NCBI GenBank assembly: GCA_035452965.1
Contig: DAOTCE010000002.1
Coordinates: 123,898 to 187,897 of the forward strand
Source: Candidatus Paceibacterota bacterium
GTDB taxonomy: Bacteria; Verrucomicrobiota; Verrucomicrobiia; Limisphaerales; UBA8199
Direction: 5' to 3'
DNA: 64,000 bases
Made by a program: the position numbers and the translations under genes
Notes under the pieces: generated by a model
Databases searched by the model: none
What the model was told of the DNA's origin: nothing
Seen by the model: only the letters and a program-made list of their open reading frames with translations
Shown: one piece after another, positions 43,330-55,043 of the stretch
How the letters are laid out: each line of letters opens with the position of its first letter
How positions within the stretch are numbered: the first letter of the stretch is position 1

Positions 43330-46300
43330 TCAGTTCGGCGCTGCGCATCGTTCGCGTTCGAACCAGACATAGAGCACGGGCAGTAACACCAGTGTCAGAA
43401 AGGTCGAGCTGAGAATCCCGCCAATCACGACCGTCGCCAGCGGGCGCTGCACCTCGGCGCCAGGGCCGGTCGCCAGGGCCATGGGCACGAACCCGAGGCT
43501 CGCCACAAATGCCGTCATCAACACCGGCCGCAGCCGCGTGAGCGCGCCCTCGAACACCGCCTGGTAAATGCGGTGGCCCTGGGCGCGCAGTTCGTTGAAG
43601 TAGCTGATCATCACCACGCCGTTGAGCACGGCGACGCCGCTCAGCGCGATGAAGCCCACCGCGGCGGTGATGCTGAACGGCATGCCGCGCACATACAGCG
43701 CCAGCACGCCTCCGGTGATCGCCAGCGGAATGCCCGTGTAAATCAGGAATGCCTGCCGCAGGCTGCCGAATGCCACGAAAATGAGCAGGAAGATCATCAC
43801 CAGCGCCGCGGGCACGACGATCAGCAGCCGCAGGCGCGCCTCCTGCAGGTTCTTGAACTGCCCCCCAAACTCGTAGGTGTAGCCCTCGGGAAACCGAATC
43901 TGAGCCCGGATCCGCGCTTCGGCGTCGTTCACAAAACCCTCCACATCGCGGCCGCGCAGATTGATCATCAGCGCCACGCGCCGGTGCCCTTCTTCGTGCA
44001 CGATCGGGTCCACGCTGGCGACGCTCCGGAACTCCGCCAGCTTTTCCAATGGCACCAGCCCATGCTCGCCGACCCGCACGGGCAGAGCGCGGATTTCTTC
44101 GAGGCGCTCGCGCAGGTTGCCTGCCAGCCGAACGACGATTTCGTGCCGCCGGTTGCCATCGTAGATCAGGCCGACGGTCTGTCCGGCCAGGGCCGTGCCG
44201 ATGGTTCGGTTCACGTCGGCCGCATGCAGATTGTAGCGCCGCAACGCCTCGCGGTTGAGGATGATCTCCAGCACCGGCGCGCGGCCCTGCGCCTCGAACT
44301 CGACCTCCCCCGCGCCCGGCACCTGGTCCAGAATCGTTTTGGCCTGCGCCGCCAGCTTCTCCATCAGGTCGTAATCCGTGCCGATGATCTTGAGGGCCAG
44401 GTCGGATCGGACGCCCTCAAGCAGTTCGTTGAAACGCATTTCGATGGGCTGCGCGAAGAGGAAACTCTGATCGGGTAATTCCCTGGTGATTTCTTGCTCA
44501 ATGAGCGCGGCCAGGGCGGACTTGGTGATGGGCTGGCCGTCCGCCTGGCGCCACTGCTCGCGCGGTTTGTAGAATATATAAAGGTCATTCTGGCTGGGGG
44601 GCATCGGGTCAGTGGCAACCTCGCTCGTTCCCAGGCGGCAGAAGACCCGTTCCACTTCCGGAATTTTCAGCAGCAGCCGCTCGGTCGCCATCTCCATTGC
44701 CAGCGAAGCATCGAGGTTCATGCTGTTGGTGCGATAAACCATGACCGTGTGCGAGCCCTCGTCGAGCTTGGGCACGAATTCCGCCCCGAGCTTCAGAAAC
44801 GCCAGCACCGAGAGCGTGGTCCAGATCACCGTGCTCACCGCGATGAGCCAAGGCTGGGCAAGGACCAGCCGCAGGGAGGGCGCGTAGAGGCGCTTCATCA
44901 GGCGCACCAGTGGGTTGTCGGCTTCGCTCACTTTGCCGCCTAACAGGTAGGAGCAGAGCACGGGCATCAGCGTCAGCGCCAGCACCAGCGCGCCTCCCAG
45001 CGCCAGCATCACGGTGATCGCCATAGGATGGAACATCTTGCCCTCGACGCCGGTCAGGGCCAGTAGCGGCACATAGACAATCGTGATGATGAGCACGCCA
45101 AAAAACATCGGGTTGGCGACTTGTTTGCTCGCGGCGCCGACCGTCTCCAAACGCTCGGCCGGGCTCAGCACCCGGCCCAGTTCCTTCTGCCGCTCGCCCA
45201 ACCGCCGGACGATGTTCTCCACCATCACCACGGCGCCGTCTATGATAAGGCCGAAGTCCACCGCCCCCAGGCTCATCAGGTTGCCTGAGACGCCGAGCCT
45301 CACCATGCCCGTGAGGGCGAACAGGAACGACAGGGGAATCGCTGCCGACACGATCAGCGCCGCGCGCCAGTTCCCCAACATCAGCAGCAAGACCACCACC
45401 ACGAGGATGGCGCCTTCGAAGAGGTTGTTCTTCACAGTGGCCACGGTGCGGTCCACTAGGTCAGAGCGATCGTATTGTGTGCGGATTTCGACGCCGGGGA
45501 GCAGACGGGAAGCGACTTCGCGGAGGCGTTCGCCGAAGCGTCTTGCGACGATGCGGCTGTTTTCGCCGGCCAGCATCATGGCTGTGCCGAGGATGGTTTC
45601 CTCGCCGTTCTCGGTCGCCGCCCCGGTGCGGAAACGGGAGCCGATGGCGACGTCGGCGACGTCCCCGACCAGCAGCGGTTTGACGTCGCCGGCAAACTTG
45701 ACTGGCAGGCCGGCGATCTCCTCGACGTTGCGCACGCGGCCTACCGTCCGAACGGTAAGCTGGTTGTCGCCGCTGTTAATGACGCCACCCCCGGTGTTTT
45801 CGACGTTCTCGCCCACGACCATCGCCAGGTCGTCGAACGTCAAGCCCGCGCGTTCCAGGTCGCGCGGGCGCGGCTGGATCACAAGCTGCTTTTCGTGGCC
45901 GCCGCTGGCGTTGATTTCGGCGAGGCCCGGGGTGGTGCGCAGCATGGGCTTGATGGTGAACTCGTGCAGCTCGCGCAGCTCGCGCAACTGTTCGAGGCGG
46001 TCGGCCGGCCGGTTGGTGGCATCGGCGCGCCACGCCACCGTGTAGTAGTAAATCTCCCCCAGGCCGGTGCTGATCGGGGCGAGCTTGGGGGTGAGGCCCG
46101 GCGGCAAGCGGTCGGCGACCGCCTGCAGCCGCTCGGCGACCAGTTGCCGCGCGCGGTAGATGTCCATGCCATCCCGGAAGACGAGCGTGACCTGCGAGAG
46201 GCCGAACTTGGTCAGGGAGCGCATCTCTTCGACCCCTTGAATGCCGGACAGCTCCATCTCGAGGGGCACAGTGACGGCCTTCTCGGTTTCCTCGGGCGCG

Positions 46301-46467
46301 AGCGCGAGCACCTCGGTGTTGACCTGCACCTGGGGGCTGGTGATGTCGGGCACCGCGTCAATCGGCAGGTGATAGGCCGACCAGAGGCCGATGCCGCAGG
46401 ACACCGCCGCCACCAGCAGCAGAAACGGCCGCTGCCGCAGCGAGGCATCAATGAGACGGTGCAGCAT
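43330..46467 (-). CDS. czcA: Heavy-metal efflux RND transporter, CzcA type
   Basis: A 1045-residue RND pump with 12 membrane helices and two large periplasmic loops. In helix 4 the motif DFGLIIDGAVVMVEN keeps the two aspartates and the glutamate that mark HME-class zinc/cobalt/nickel exporters, rather than the CusA pattern. The start ATG 46467 gives LIDASLRQRPFLLLVAAV; a longer frame is not conserved. It lies 10 bases after the outer-membrane partner czcC. A membrane-fusion partner (CzcB) is absent on both sides. Confidence 0.93.
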   Translation of the reverse strand: MLHRLIDASLRQRPFLLLVAAVSCGIGLWSAYHLPIDAVPDITSPQVQVNTEVLALAPEETEKAVTVPLEMELSGIQGVEEMRSLTKFGLSQVTLVFRDGMDIYRARQLVAERLQAVADRLPPGLTPKLAPISTGLGEIYYYTVAWRADATNRPADRLEQLRELRELHEFTIKPMLRTTPGLAEINASGGHEKQLVIQPRPRDLERAGLTFDDLAMVVGENVENTGGGVINSGDNQLTVRTVGRVRNVEEIAGLPVKFAGDVKPLLVGDVADVAIGSRFRTGAATENGEETILGTAMMLAGENSRIVARRFGERLREVASRLLPGVEIRTQYDRSDLVDRTVATVKNNLFEGAILVVVVLLLMLGNWRAALIVSAAIPLSFLFALTGMVRLGVSGNLMSLGAVDFGLIIDGAVVMVENIVRRLGERQKELGRVLSPAERLETVGAASKQVANPMFFGVLIITIVYVPLLALTGVEGKMFHPMAITVMLALGGALVLALTLMPVLCSYLLGGKVSEADNPLVRLMKRLYAPSLRLVLAQPWLIAVSTVIWTTLSVLAFLKLGAEFVPKLDEGSHTVMVYRTNSMNLDASLAMEMATERLLLKIPEVERVFCRLGTSEVATDPMPPSQNDLYIFYKPREQWRQADGQPITKSALAALIEQEITRELPDQSFLFAQPIEMRFNELLEGVRSDLALKIIGTDYDLMEKLAAQAKTILDQVPGAGEVEFEAQGRAPVLEIILNREALRRYNLHAADVNRTIGTALAGQTVGLIYDGNRRHEIVVRLAGNLRERLEEIRALPVRVGEHGLVPLEKLAEFRSVASVDPIVHEEGHRRVALMINLRGRDVEGFVNDAEARIRAQIRFPEGYTYEFGGQFKNLQEARLRLLIVVPAALVMIFLLIFVAFGSLRQAFLIYTGIPLAITGGVLALYVRGMPFSITAAVGFIALSGVAVLNGVVMISYFNELRAQGHRIYQAVFEGALTRLRPVLMTAFVASLGFVPMALATGPGAEVQRPLATVVIGGILSSTFLTLVLLPVLYVWFERERCAAPN

Positions 46468-46477
46468 GGCGAGTCGC

Positions 46478-47803
46478 TCAGCGCGCGACCAGGGAATCGA
46501 GCGATCTCCCGACGAGAACCTCCAACTGCTGCCGCTGATCAAGAGCCTCGTGGCGGGTCGCCAGCAGGGCCTCCAGCGCGTCCAGGTATTTCAGTTGCAT
46601 TTCGACGTAGGTCGTCACCGGCACGGCGCCGAGCCGGAAATGCCGGTCGGCCAGCTCGGCGGCTTCGCGGAATTGGGCTTGCGCGTCGGGGCGCCACTGA
46701 GCCATCTCCACGAGGTGGGTGCTGAGCGCCAGCGCATGGTCAGCCACCCGCCGCTCGACGTCCCGCTGGGTAGCGCGCAGGGAGGCTTCCGCCTGCTGCT
46801 CGCGCGCCCGCGCCGCGTCGATATTGCCCTGGTTTCGGGTCCACAGGGGCACCGGCACGCTCACACCCAGGCCGACGATCTGCTGCTCGTCATTGGCCCG
46901 TTCCGAAGCAAAAAACGGCGTGAGGGTCACCGTTGGGTAGCGCTCGTTCCGGGCCAGTTGCACCCGGAATCCCTGCTGCGCCAGCTCGGCCTGGCGCATC
47001 CGCAAGTCGAAACTGTTCGTTGCTGCCGCCTCGAGCAGCACCGGCAGCGACGGCGCGTTTGTCGGCACCTCCAAGCTGCCTGTGAGCCGCAGCGGCGCTC
47101 CTGCCGGAGAGCCTCGCAACTGGTTCAGCTCCAGCAACGCCCCCTGGACCTCGCGCCCGGCCTGCGCTGCGCGGCGCTGCAGGGTGACGGAAGTCGCCTC
47201 GATGATCCGCTGGTCAAGCAGCGGCGTCACCCCCGCCGGGTCGCGCTGCACCAGCACGTCGAGCAATGAACGGAACCGCTGCGCCACCTCGTGCACCGCG
47301 TCGGCTTTCTGCTGCGCCGCCAGTGCCAACTGGGCTTTGGTCCGCGCCCGCGCCGCCAGCGACGCCTGAAACTGCGCCAGTCCGAGGTCGGCGAGTTCCA
47401 CCTGCCCGTTGGCAATCGCCTTCCGCAAGGCAATGCGCCCCGGGTATTCGAAGGCTTGCCCCACGGACACTGACCACGCCGCCCCGTCGCCCAATGCGTG
47501 ACCGCCGCGATCCCAGACACGCTTGCCGCCAAGGTCGGCCGACACCTCCGGGTTCTGCCACTGCGCCGCCGTCCGGCGGCCCGCTTTGGCCGCGGCAATT
47601 TCCGCGTGGTAGAACTCCAACTCGGGATTGTGCCGCACGACCGCCTCCACGACCGCGTCCACCGATAGCGTGTTCGCGGCCCCGTTGGAGGCGGCCGGAG
47701 CCCCCGCCCCGGAGCCCGGCGTCATGCAGCAGCCCAGGAAAACCAATGACCAGAATGTGATGCACCTGCCGTTCAAGTGTGTTCTCGAGGTTGTCATAAG
47801 CAC
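46478..47803 (-). CDS. czcC: Outer-membrane efflux protein, CzcC type
   Basis: A 441-residue TolC-family outer membrane factor. After a signal-like start (FWSLVFLGCCMTPGSG) it shows the two-fold repeat of helix-strand-helix units: VVEAVVRHNPELEFYHAEIA with AWSVSVGQAFEYPGRIALRK, then LLEAAATNSFDLRMRQAELA with GVSVPVPLWTRNQGNIDAAR. The two PxxxxNxG-like strand turns are typical of CzcC/CusC. It precedes czcA, so the outer and inner parts of the pump are co-transcribed. Confidence 0.92.
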   Translation of the reverse strand: MLMTTSRTHLNGRCITFWSLVFLGCCMTPGSGAGAPAASNGAANTLSVDAVVEAVVRHNPELEFYHAEIAAAKAGRRTAAQWQNPEVSADLGGKRVWDRGGHALGDGAAWSVSVGQAFEYPGRIALRKAIANGQVELADLGLAQFQASLAARARTKAQLALAAQQKADAVHEVAQRFRSLLDVLVQRDPAGVTPLLDQRIIEATSVTLQRRAAQAGREVQGALLELNQLRGSPAGAPLRLTGSLEVPTNAPSLPVLLEAAATNSFDLRMRQAELAQQGFRVQLARNERYPTVTLTPFFASERANDEQQIVGLGVSVPVPLWTRNQGNIDAARAREQQAEASLRATQRDVERRVADHALALSTHLVEMAQWRPDAQAQFREAAELADRHFRLGAVPVTTYVEMQLKYLDALEALLATRHEALDQRQQLEVLVGRSLDSLVAR

Positions 47804-47878
47804 TCTGCGATGGCCGGATTATAATGAACCGCCTTCAAAGCACCACGCCAAACCCATCCACCCCGACCCAGGCACGAG

Positions 47879-49714
<1,836 letters not shown>

Positions 49715-49821
49715 GCGGTTCCATTGGCTCCGAGGAGAACGATCTCGGGCTTCGGGTTTGCTGGCCTGATCACCCCGGGAACGACGGCGCAAACAGGTCT
49801 GCGTTAGAGTCATGCGCGGCT

Positions 49822-51384
49822 TTACTCCGTTGCGGGCGTGCTCTTCATCTGTGGCCCTGGCGTGCTGCGGCCGCGGGTCTTGTAGTCTTCAAGGACCGTC
49901 TTGAGACGTCGGACGACATCGTGCTTCACGCCGTAGAGGTTTTGGCGCTGGGAAAGGTCCTCGCGCAGATTGTAAAGTTCACTGGAGAACTGGTTGGTCA
50001 CATAGCCGCGCTCCTGCTGGAACCATTCGGGTTCGCCCGGGCGGTTCCTGCCGCGATTGCCGTCGCCGCTGACAGCGTCAATCAGCACCCAGTCGCCCTG
50101 CCGGATGGCAAAATCCCCACGGCCGCCGCGGAGCACGGTGGCTTCGCGAATGGGGCGTTCGCCCTTCTTGCCCAGCAGCGCGGGAAGGATGTTGTAACTA
50201 TCCTCGCCGGCATTGAGTGGCACTTTCGCCCCGGTGAGCGCGGCGCAGGTGGCCATCAGGTCCACGAGGCAGATGGTCTCGGCGTTGGTGGTTCCGGCGG
50301 GAATATGCCCCGGCCAGCGCGCCAGGAATGGCACGCGGTGGCCGCCTTCCCAGATGTCGCGCTTGACGCCCCGCAAGCCGTCCATGCTCCGGTGGCCGTA
50401 GCGGCGGATGCGGTCATAGGCCCCGGGATCAACTTCCACGCACTCCGGCCCGTTGTCGCTGGTGAAGATGACGAGGGTGTTGGCGGTCTTGCCCGCGCGG
50501 GCAAGCGCGGAGAGGACTTCGCCCACCGCGCCGTCCACTTGCGCGACGAAATCCCCGTAATCGCCTGCCTGGCTGCGGCCTTTGAATTCGTCCGTGGGCA
50601 CGACGGGATAATGCGGCGCGGTGAGTGAGAAATAGAGGAAGAAGGGCTTGCTGCTCTTTGCGGTGTCTTCGACGTAGCGCGCGGCGCGGCGGGTGATCTC
50701 CGGCAGGATGTTGGTGAGGCTCCAGCCGGACACCATCGGCCCGGGACGGTTGAACGCGCCCTTCTGGAGCGGCGCGGCCAGCGAGGGCAGCCCGACGGTG
50801 CGGTCGTTTTCGATGAAGCAGTAAGGGGGGAAGTTGGGCAGATCCACGCCGAAATAGTAATCGAACCCGCGCGTCGTGGGACCGTTTGCAATGGTTTTGG
50901 TGAAATCCGCGTTGCCGATACCATCTTCGCTGGCAGCGGGCAGATTGTCTTTGGTCGGCCAGTCCCAGCCCAGGTGCCACTTCCCGATGCAGGCCGTGGT
51001 GTAACCCCGCTGACGCAGCAGCGCCGGGACCGTGAACCGGCCATCCTCGATCAGCGCCCCGCCCCACGGCGGCAGTACGCCGGACTTCAGGCGTGAGCGG
51101 AAGGCGTAGCGGCCAGTCAGCAGCCCATAGCGTGTCGGCGTGCACACGGCGTCCGGCGCGTGCGCGTCCGTGAATCGCATGCCCTCGGCGGCCAGCCGGT
51201 CCAGGTGGGGTGTGGGAATCTTCGACTGCGCGTTGTAGCACCGCACATCGCCATAGCCCAGATCGTCGGCAAGGATGACGACGATGTTGGGCGGGCGGCT
51301 GGAGGCGCCGCGCGCGGGCATTATCAGCAAGGGCAGAACCAGAAGCCCGGCCAGAAGTTTGGTGATCGGGCCTATCACCATCAT
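49822..51384 (-). CDS. Secreted Cys-type sulfatase (CTPTR active site)
   Basis: A 520-residue sulfatase. The signal (LLAGLLVLPLLIMPARGAS) precedes PNIVVILADDLGYGDVRCYN. The modified cysteine lies in AVCTPTRYGLLTGRYAFRS, the CTPTR variant rather than CSPTR. GKWHLGWDW, HYPVVPTDEF and FTSDNGPECVEVD complete the active site. It heads a co-oriented pair with the sulfatase at 47879, separated by about 100 bases. ATG 51384 (MMVIGP) is preferred over an ATG 45 codons upstream because it gives a clean signal peptide. Confidence 0.9.
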   Translation of the reverse strand: MMVIGPITKLLAGLLVLPLLIMPARGASSRPPNIVVILADDLGYGDVRCYNAQSKIPTPHLDRLAAEGMRFTDAHAPDAVCTPTRYGLLTGRYAFRSRLKSGVLPPWGGALIEDGRFTVPALLRQRGYTTACIGKWHLGWDWPTKDNLPAASEDGIGNADFTKTIANGPTTRGFDYYFGVDLPNFPPYCFIENDRTVGLPSLAAPLQKGAFNRPGPMVSGWSLTNILPEITRRAARYVEDTAKSSKPFFLYFSLTAPHYPVVPTDEFKGRSQAGDYGDFVAQVDGAVGEVLSALARAGKTANTLVIFTSDNGPECVEVDPGAYDRIRRYGHRSMDGLRGVKRDIWEGGHRVPFLARWPGHIPAGTTNAETICLVDLMATCAALTGAKVPLNAGEDSYNILPALLGKKGERPIREATVLRGGRGDFAIRQGDWVLIDAVSGDGNRGRNRPGEPEWFQQERGYVTNQFSSELYNLREDLSQRQNLYGVKHDVVRRLKTVLEDYKTRGRSTPGPQMKSTPATE

Positions 51385-51631
51385 CTTGCGTGGCGGACCC
51401 GCAAGCTGGGTTTGTGTGGAGCCCGAGGCGAGCCACCGCCACCGGGCCCGCAGCACGAGCGAACAACTGAAAATTGCTGGCGACATTGTCTGCCTGAAAA
51501 CTAACCACTTCTTCAACATCCCACAAGCCGCCAGCCATAGTGCGGCGAGAGCTGCCCGACTGAGGGATTATTCCGTCGCTGTTTGCGCATTTGACCTCCG
51601 CCATGGCTTCCCATAGATTCAGCGCTTTCTT

Positions 51632-53233
51632 ATGAAGATTCTGGTATGTGACCCTGTGTCCCCCAAGGGAATTGCATTGCTGCAGCAGCGGCCCGAGTTC
51701 GACGTGGTGGTTCTGCCCAAGCGACTCTCGGAATCAGAGCTGTTGCCTGTCGTCAAAGACGTCGTGGCGATGGTCGTGCGCTCCGAGACCAAAGTGACCC
51801 GTAAAGTGATCGAGGGGGCGCCGCAATTGAGGGTGGTGGGCCGGGCCGGTGTGGGTGTGGACAACGTGGATGTCGAGGCGGCCACGCAGCATGGTGTCGT
51901 GGTGATGAACACGCCCGGCGGCAATACCATCTCCACCGCCGAGCTTTCGTTCGCCATGATCCTGAGCCTCGCCCGCAAGGTGCCCCAGGCCAGCGCTTCC
52001 ATGACGGAGGGCAAGTGGGATCGAAAACAGTTCCAGGGAACCGAACTGGCGGGCAAAACACTTGGCGTCCTTGGCTTGGGCCGCATCGGCAGCGAGGTTG
52101 CCAGGCGCGCCCTGGCCTTTGGCATGCGCGTGAGGGGCTATGACCCGTTCGTGACAGAGGCGCGCGCCAAGGCGCTGGGGATTGACCTGCTTGGGGACCT
52201 GGACAATGTGTATCGGGACGCGGACTTCATCACCGTGCACATGCCGGTAACCGAGCAGACGCGCGGCATGCTCAACGCGGCGGCGTTTGCCAAAATGAAG
52301 CCCAAGGTTTGCCTGGTCAACTGCGCCCGGGGAGAAGTCATCGTTGAGAACGACCTGCTGGCCGCGCTGGATTCGGGGAAAGTCGCGGCCGCCGCCCTGG
52401 ACGTTTTTGCAACCGAGCCACTGCCGGCCGATCATCCCTTCCGCAAGCACCCGGGCATTACGCTGACACCGCACCTGGGCGCCAGCACCAAGGAAGCGCA
52501 GGAGAAGTGCGGGCTGGAAGTCGCGGAGGTCATCGCGGGTTACCTGCTTACCGGAGAGGTGCGCAACGCCGTCAACCTGCCGTACTTGGACGCGAAGACC
52601 TATGAGCAAATCAAACCTTACCTCACCCTCGGCGAGAAGCTCGGCCGCCTGCTTGGCCAGCTTGCGCCGCCGCAGGTGGACCGTCTCCACATCACCTTCG
52701 GCGGAAAGGCCCAGGAGTTGCCGAACATTGACCCGGTGACCCGCGCCGTGCTGCTGGGGTTCCTGTCATTCGCTTCGGCGGTGAAAGACCTTAACAACGT
52801 CAACATTCGCAGCATCACCTCCACCCTGGGGCTGACGGTCGAGGAGAAACGATCGAACGAGCCGGTCACGTTCAATGAGTGGCTGCACGTGCAGGCCTTC
52901 CGCAACGGCGAGAAGGTGGTTTCCGCCGGCGGCACGTTCTTCGGCTCGCCCGACAATCCGCGCATCGTGCGGGTGTTTAGCCAGCCGACCGAGATTGTGC
53001 CCTTCGGCGTGGTGCTGCTGCTCAGCAACAAGGACCTCCCAGGCATGGTCGGCTACATGGGGACCCTCCTGGCGCGGCACAAGGTTAATATTGCCAGCAT
53101 GAGCCTGAGCCGTGATACTGCTGGCGGCCAGGCCTTAACGGTTTTGAATTTGGATAGCGTGCCGCCCCAGGAAGTGCTGGACGAGATCCAGAAGAACCCG
53201 GACATCAGCAATGTCAAGGTGGTCGAACTATAG
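51632..53233 (+). CDS. serA: D-3-phosphoglycerate dehydrogenase
   Basis: A 533-residue long-form SerA, first enzyme of serine synthesis. The Rossmann motif is LGVLGLGRIGSEVARRAL near residue 147. NCARGEVIVENDLLAALD and the catalytic histidine in LTPHLGASTKEAQ follow. The C-terminal part includes the intervening domain (GEVRNAVNLPYLDAKTYEQI) and a terminal ACT domain (GVVLLLSNKDLPGMVGYMGT) that usually binds serine for feedback control. It begins the plus-strand block and is followed after 20 bases by the isomerase gene. Confidence 0.97.
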   Translation: MKILVCDPVSPKGIALLQQRPEFDVVVLPKRLSESELLPVVKDVVAMVVRSETKVTRKVIEGAPQLRVVGRAGVGVDNVDVEAATQHGVVVMNTPGGNTISTAELSFAMILSLARKVPQASASMTEGKWDRKQFQGTELAGKTLGVLGLGRIGSEVARRALAFGMRVRGYDPFVTEARAKALGIDLLGDLDNVYRDADFITVHMPVTEQTRGMLNAAAFAKMKPKVCLVNCARGEVIVENDLLAALDSGKVAAAALDVFATEPLPADHPFRKHPGITLTPHLGASTKEAQEKCGLEVAEVIAGYLLTGEVRNAVNLPYLDAKTYEQIKPYLTLGEKLGRLLGQLAPPQVDRLHITFGGKAQELPNIDPVTRAVLLGFLSFASAVKDLNNVNIRSITSTLGLTVEEKRSNEPVTFNEWLHVQAFRNGEKVVSAGGTFFGSPDNPRIVRVFSQPTEIVPFGVVLLLSNKDLPGMVGYMGTLLARHKVNIASMSLSRDTAGGQALTVLNLDSVPPQEVLDEIQKNPDISNVKVVEL

Positions 53234-53253
53234 TCAAAAACGAAAGATCCAAT

Positions 53254-54363
53254 ATGTTATTTAACTGGGTGGCAACGCCACTAGTCCTGCTTTTCCTGGG
53301 GTCCGCGCCTTCGGCGTGGGGCGCCGCAATGGATCAGCCAGCCTCAACAAACGCCGCCGCGGCTTCCAAGCCGGCACTCAAGCCCTCGGACCTCTTCGGC
53401 AATGCCGTTGTGGCGAAGGGCAAGGGGGTCGAAGTCGGCCGCGCCCAGTTGGATGAGGAGGTCATCCGCATCAAGGCGCAGGCGGCGGCCCAGAACCAGA
53501 CCATTGCACCCCAGCAGATGCAAATGCTGGAGCGGAGCGTGCTGGATCGGCTCATCCAGCTCCAACTCCTGCATGCCAAAGCCTCCGAGGCGGAGAAGTC
53601 GGCAGGCAAAGCGGTGGCCGAGAAGCGCCTAGAGGACGCCAAAACCCGCCTCGGCTCGGAGGAAGACCTGAACCGGCAGCTGAAACTCATGGGCGCGACC
53701 CGCGAACAAGTGCTCGCCCAGTGGACCGACAACGCGATTGCCGAGAGCGTGGTCAGACGCGAACTCAAGGTCAACGTCACCGACGAGGATGTGAAGAAGT
53801 TCTATGAGGACAACCCGGCGCGCTTCGAACAGGAGGAGATGGTCCGCGCCAGCCATATTCTCCTCTTAACGACGGACCCCAAGACTCGCGCTGCCTTGAG
53901 CGACGAGCAGAAGGCCGCCAAGCGCAAACAAGCGGAGGACCTCCTGAAACGCGCCAAGGCCGGCGAAGATTTCGCCAAGCTGGCCAAGGAGCACTCGGAA
54001 GACCCGGGTTCCAAAGACAAAGGCGGTGAATACCAATTCCCCCGTGGCCGCATGGTACCTGAATTCGAAACCACGGCCTTCGCCCTCCAGACCAACCAGA
54101 TCAGTGACATCGTCACGACGGAGTACGGCTACCACATCATCAAGCTGCACGAGAAGATTCCCGCCCGGAAGCTGGAGTTTACAAAGGTAGCCCCCGACAT
54201 CAAAGAGGGCCTGACTGGCCAGGCACTCCAGAAGCAACTTCCGGACTACATTGCCAAACTCAAGACAGAGGCCGGAGTCGAAATCCTGGATGAGAAGTTG
54301 AAAGCCGTCGAACTGCCCGCTATGCCGGCAGACGCAGGCCAAGCCAAACCCGCCACCAACTAA
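53254..54363 (+). CDS. Periplasmic parvulin-type peptidyl-prolyl isomerase
   Basis: A 369-residue exported protein with signal peptide (LVLLFLGSAPSAWGAA), an N-terminal SurA-like helical region (VIRIKAQAAAQNQTIAPQQM, ERSVLDRLIQLQLLHAKA), and one parvulin domain. That domain runs from VRASHILLLT through FAKLAKEHSEDPGSKDKGG to GYHIIKLHEKIP. Such proteins assist folding of outer-membrane or secreted proteins. Its N-terminal linker is Ala-rich. Similar to SurA/PrsA but with a single isomerase domain; the precise name is not given. Confidence 0.93.
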   Translation: MLFNWVATPLVLLFLGSAPSAWGAAMDQPASTNAAAASKPALKPSDLFGNAVVAKGKGVEVGRAQLDEEVIRIKAQAAAQNQTIAPQQMQMLERSVLDRLIQLQLLHAKASEAEKSAGKAVAEKRLEDAKTRLGSEEDLNRQLKLMGATREQVLAQWTDNAIAESVVRRELKVNVTDEDVKKFYEDNPARFEQEEMVRASHILLLTTDPKTRAALSDEQKAAKRKQAEDLLKRAKAGEDFAKLAKEHSEDPGSKDKGGEYQFPRGRMVPEFETTAFALQTNQISDIVTTEYGYHIIKLHEKIPARKLEFTKVAPDIKEGLTGQALQKQLPDYIAKLKTEAGVEILDEKLKAVELPAMPADAGQAKPATN

Positions 54364-55043
54364 CCTGCGATTTCGGTCCGCGGCGACGCGGGGCGTTCAA
54401 AGGCTTTCAGGTGGGCCGCTTCACCGCCAACTCGAACATCTCAGCCTCACAGACGATGGCACACACTGCCCCAACCTTGCTTTTGCAGCCTTCTCCGTAA
54501 CACCCCGAGTTTACGGTGGCGGCACGGTGGTGCCCCGGTGTGTATCCCATGGGGAGCGCTCCCCATGGGATACACACCGTAGCATCACCGCACTAACAAG
54601 CCATCCTCCAGCCAGCCGCCAGCCAACGCCGGTGTGCGGAACCGGAGAACTATGCTGGGCCGCGTCTGGCCATCGAACTGAAGCGACTCGCTTGCTCGCA
54701 GAAGGCGAACTTATTTGCTTGCCGAGGGGGAATGGTAGGTTAACGCTGCGGCTGATGATATGGCTGTCCTGACGGATCTGGCAATTGCGGCAAAGCAGTC
54801 TGACGCAGCGAAATTGGAAGCAGTGCGGCCATGCGCAAAAGCCCGCCTTGGCGAGACATTCCCGGACGGGAACGACGCTTCTGCGAGCGCTCTTCACTCA
54901 AGCTCCTTGAGGCACCCACAAATCCAGCTCCGTCAACGCCATGGATGAACGCCGGTGCCCGAACCACGAACATGAAGACACGCATCAGGAACAAATCGCA
55001 ATCTGGCGTCGCATGGACTGCGCGCATTCGCAGGCATCAGATT
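54364..55043. other. Intergenic region with a 44-base perfect palindrome
   Basis: This gap of about 680 bases precedes the efflux operon. Frames through it show no ribosome site or recognisable protein, apart from a possible N-terminal extension of the membrane-fusion protein (ATG 54972). Its main feature is the inverted 11-base array and palindrome at 54512-54592. A short hairpin (CCGTAA / TTACGG) lies just before it. The efflux operon promoter probably lies after 54600. Confidence 0.5.
54512..54592. repeat. 11-base-period arrays on both arms of a 44-base palindrome
   Basis: The left arm reads TACGGTGGCGG, CACGGTGGTGC, CCCGGTGTGTA (54512-54544). The right arm, on the other strand, reads TGCGGTGATGC, TACGGTGTGTA (54592-54571). 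Between and including parts of these is a perfect palindrome, 54536-54579, with 22-base arms and no loop, whose half ends in CCCATGGGGAGC. The units match the TACGGTGTGGA array at 39351. Such a structure could extrude a cruciform or form a strong RNA hairpin. Confidence 0.85.

Noticed and set aside
54527..54900. Short frames around the 44-base palindrome
   Set aside because: Translations are repeat-derived and palindromic (both strands read nearly the same peptide), so not genes.
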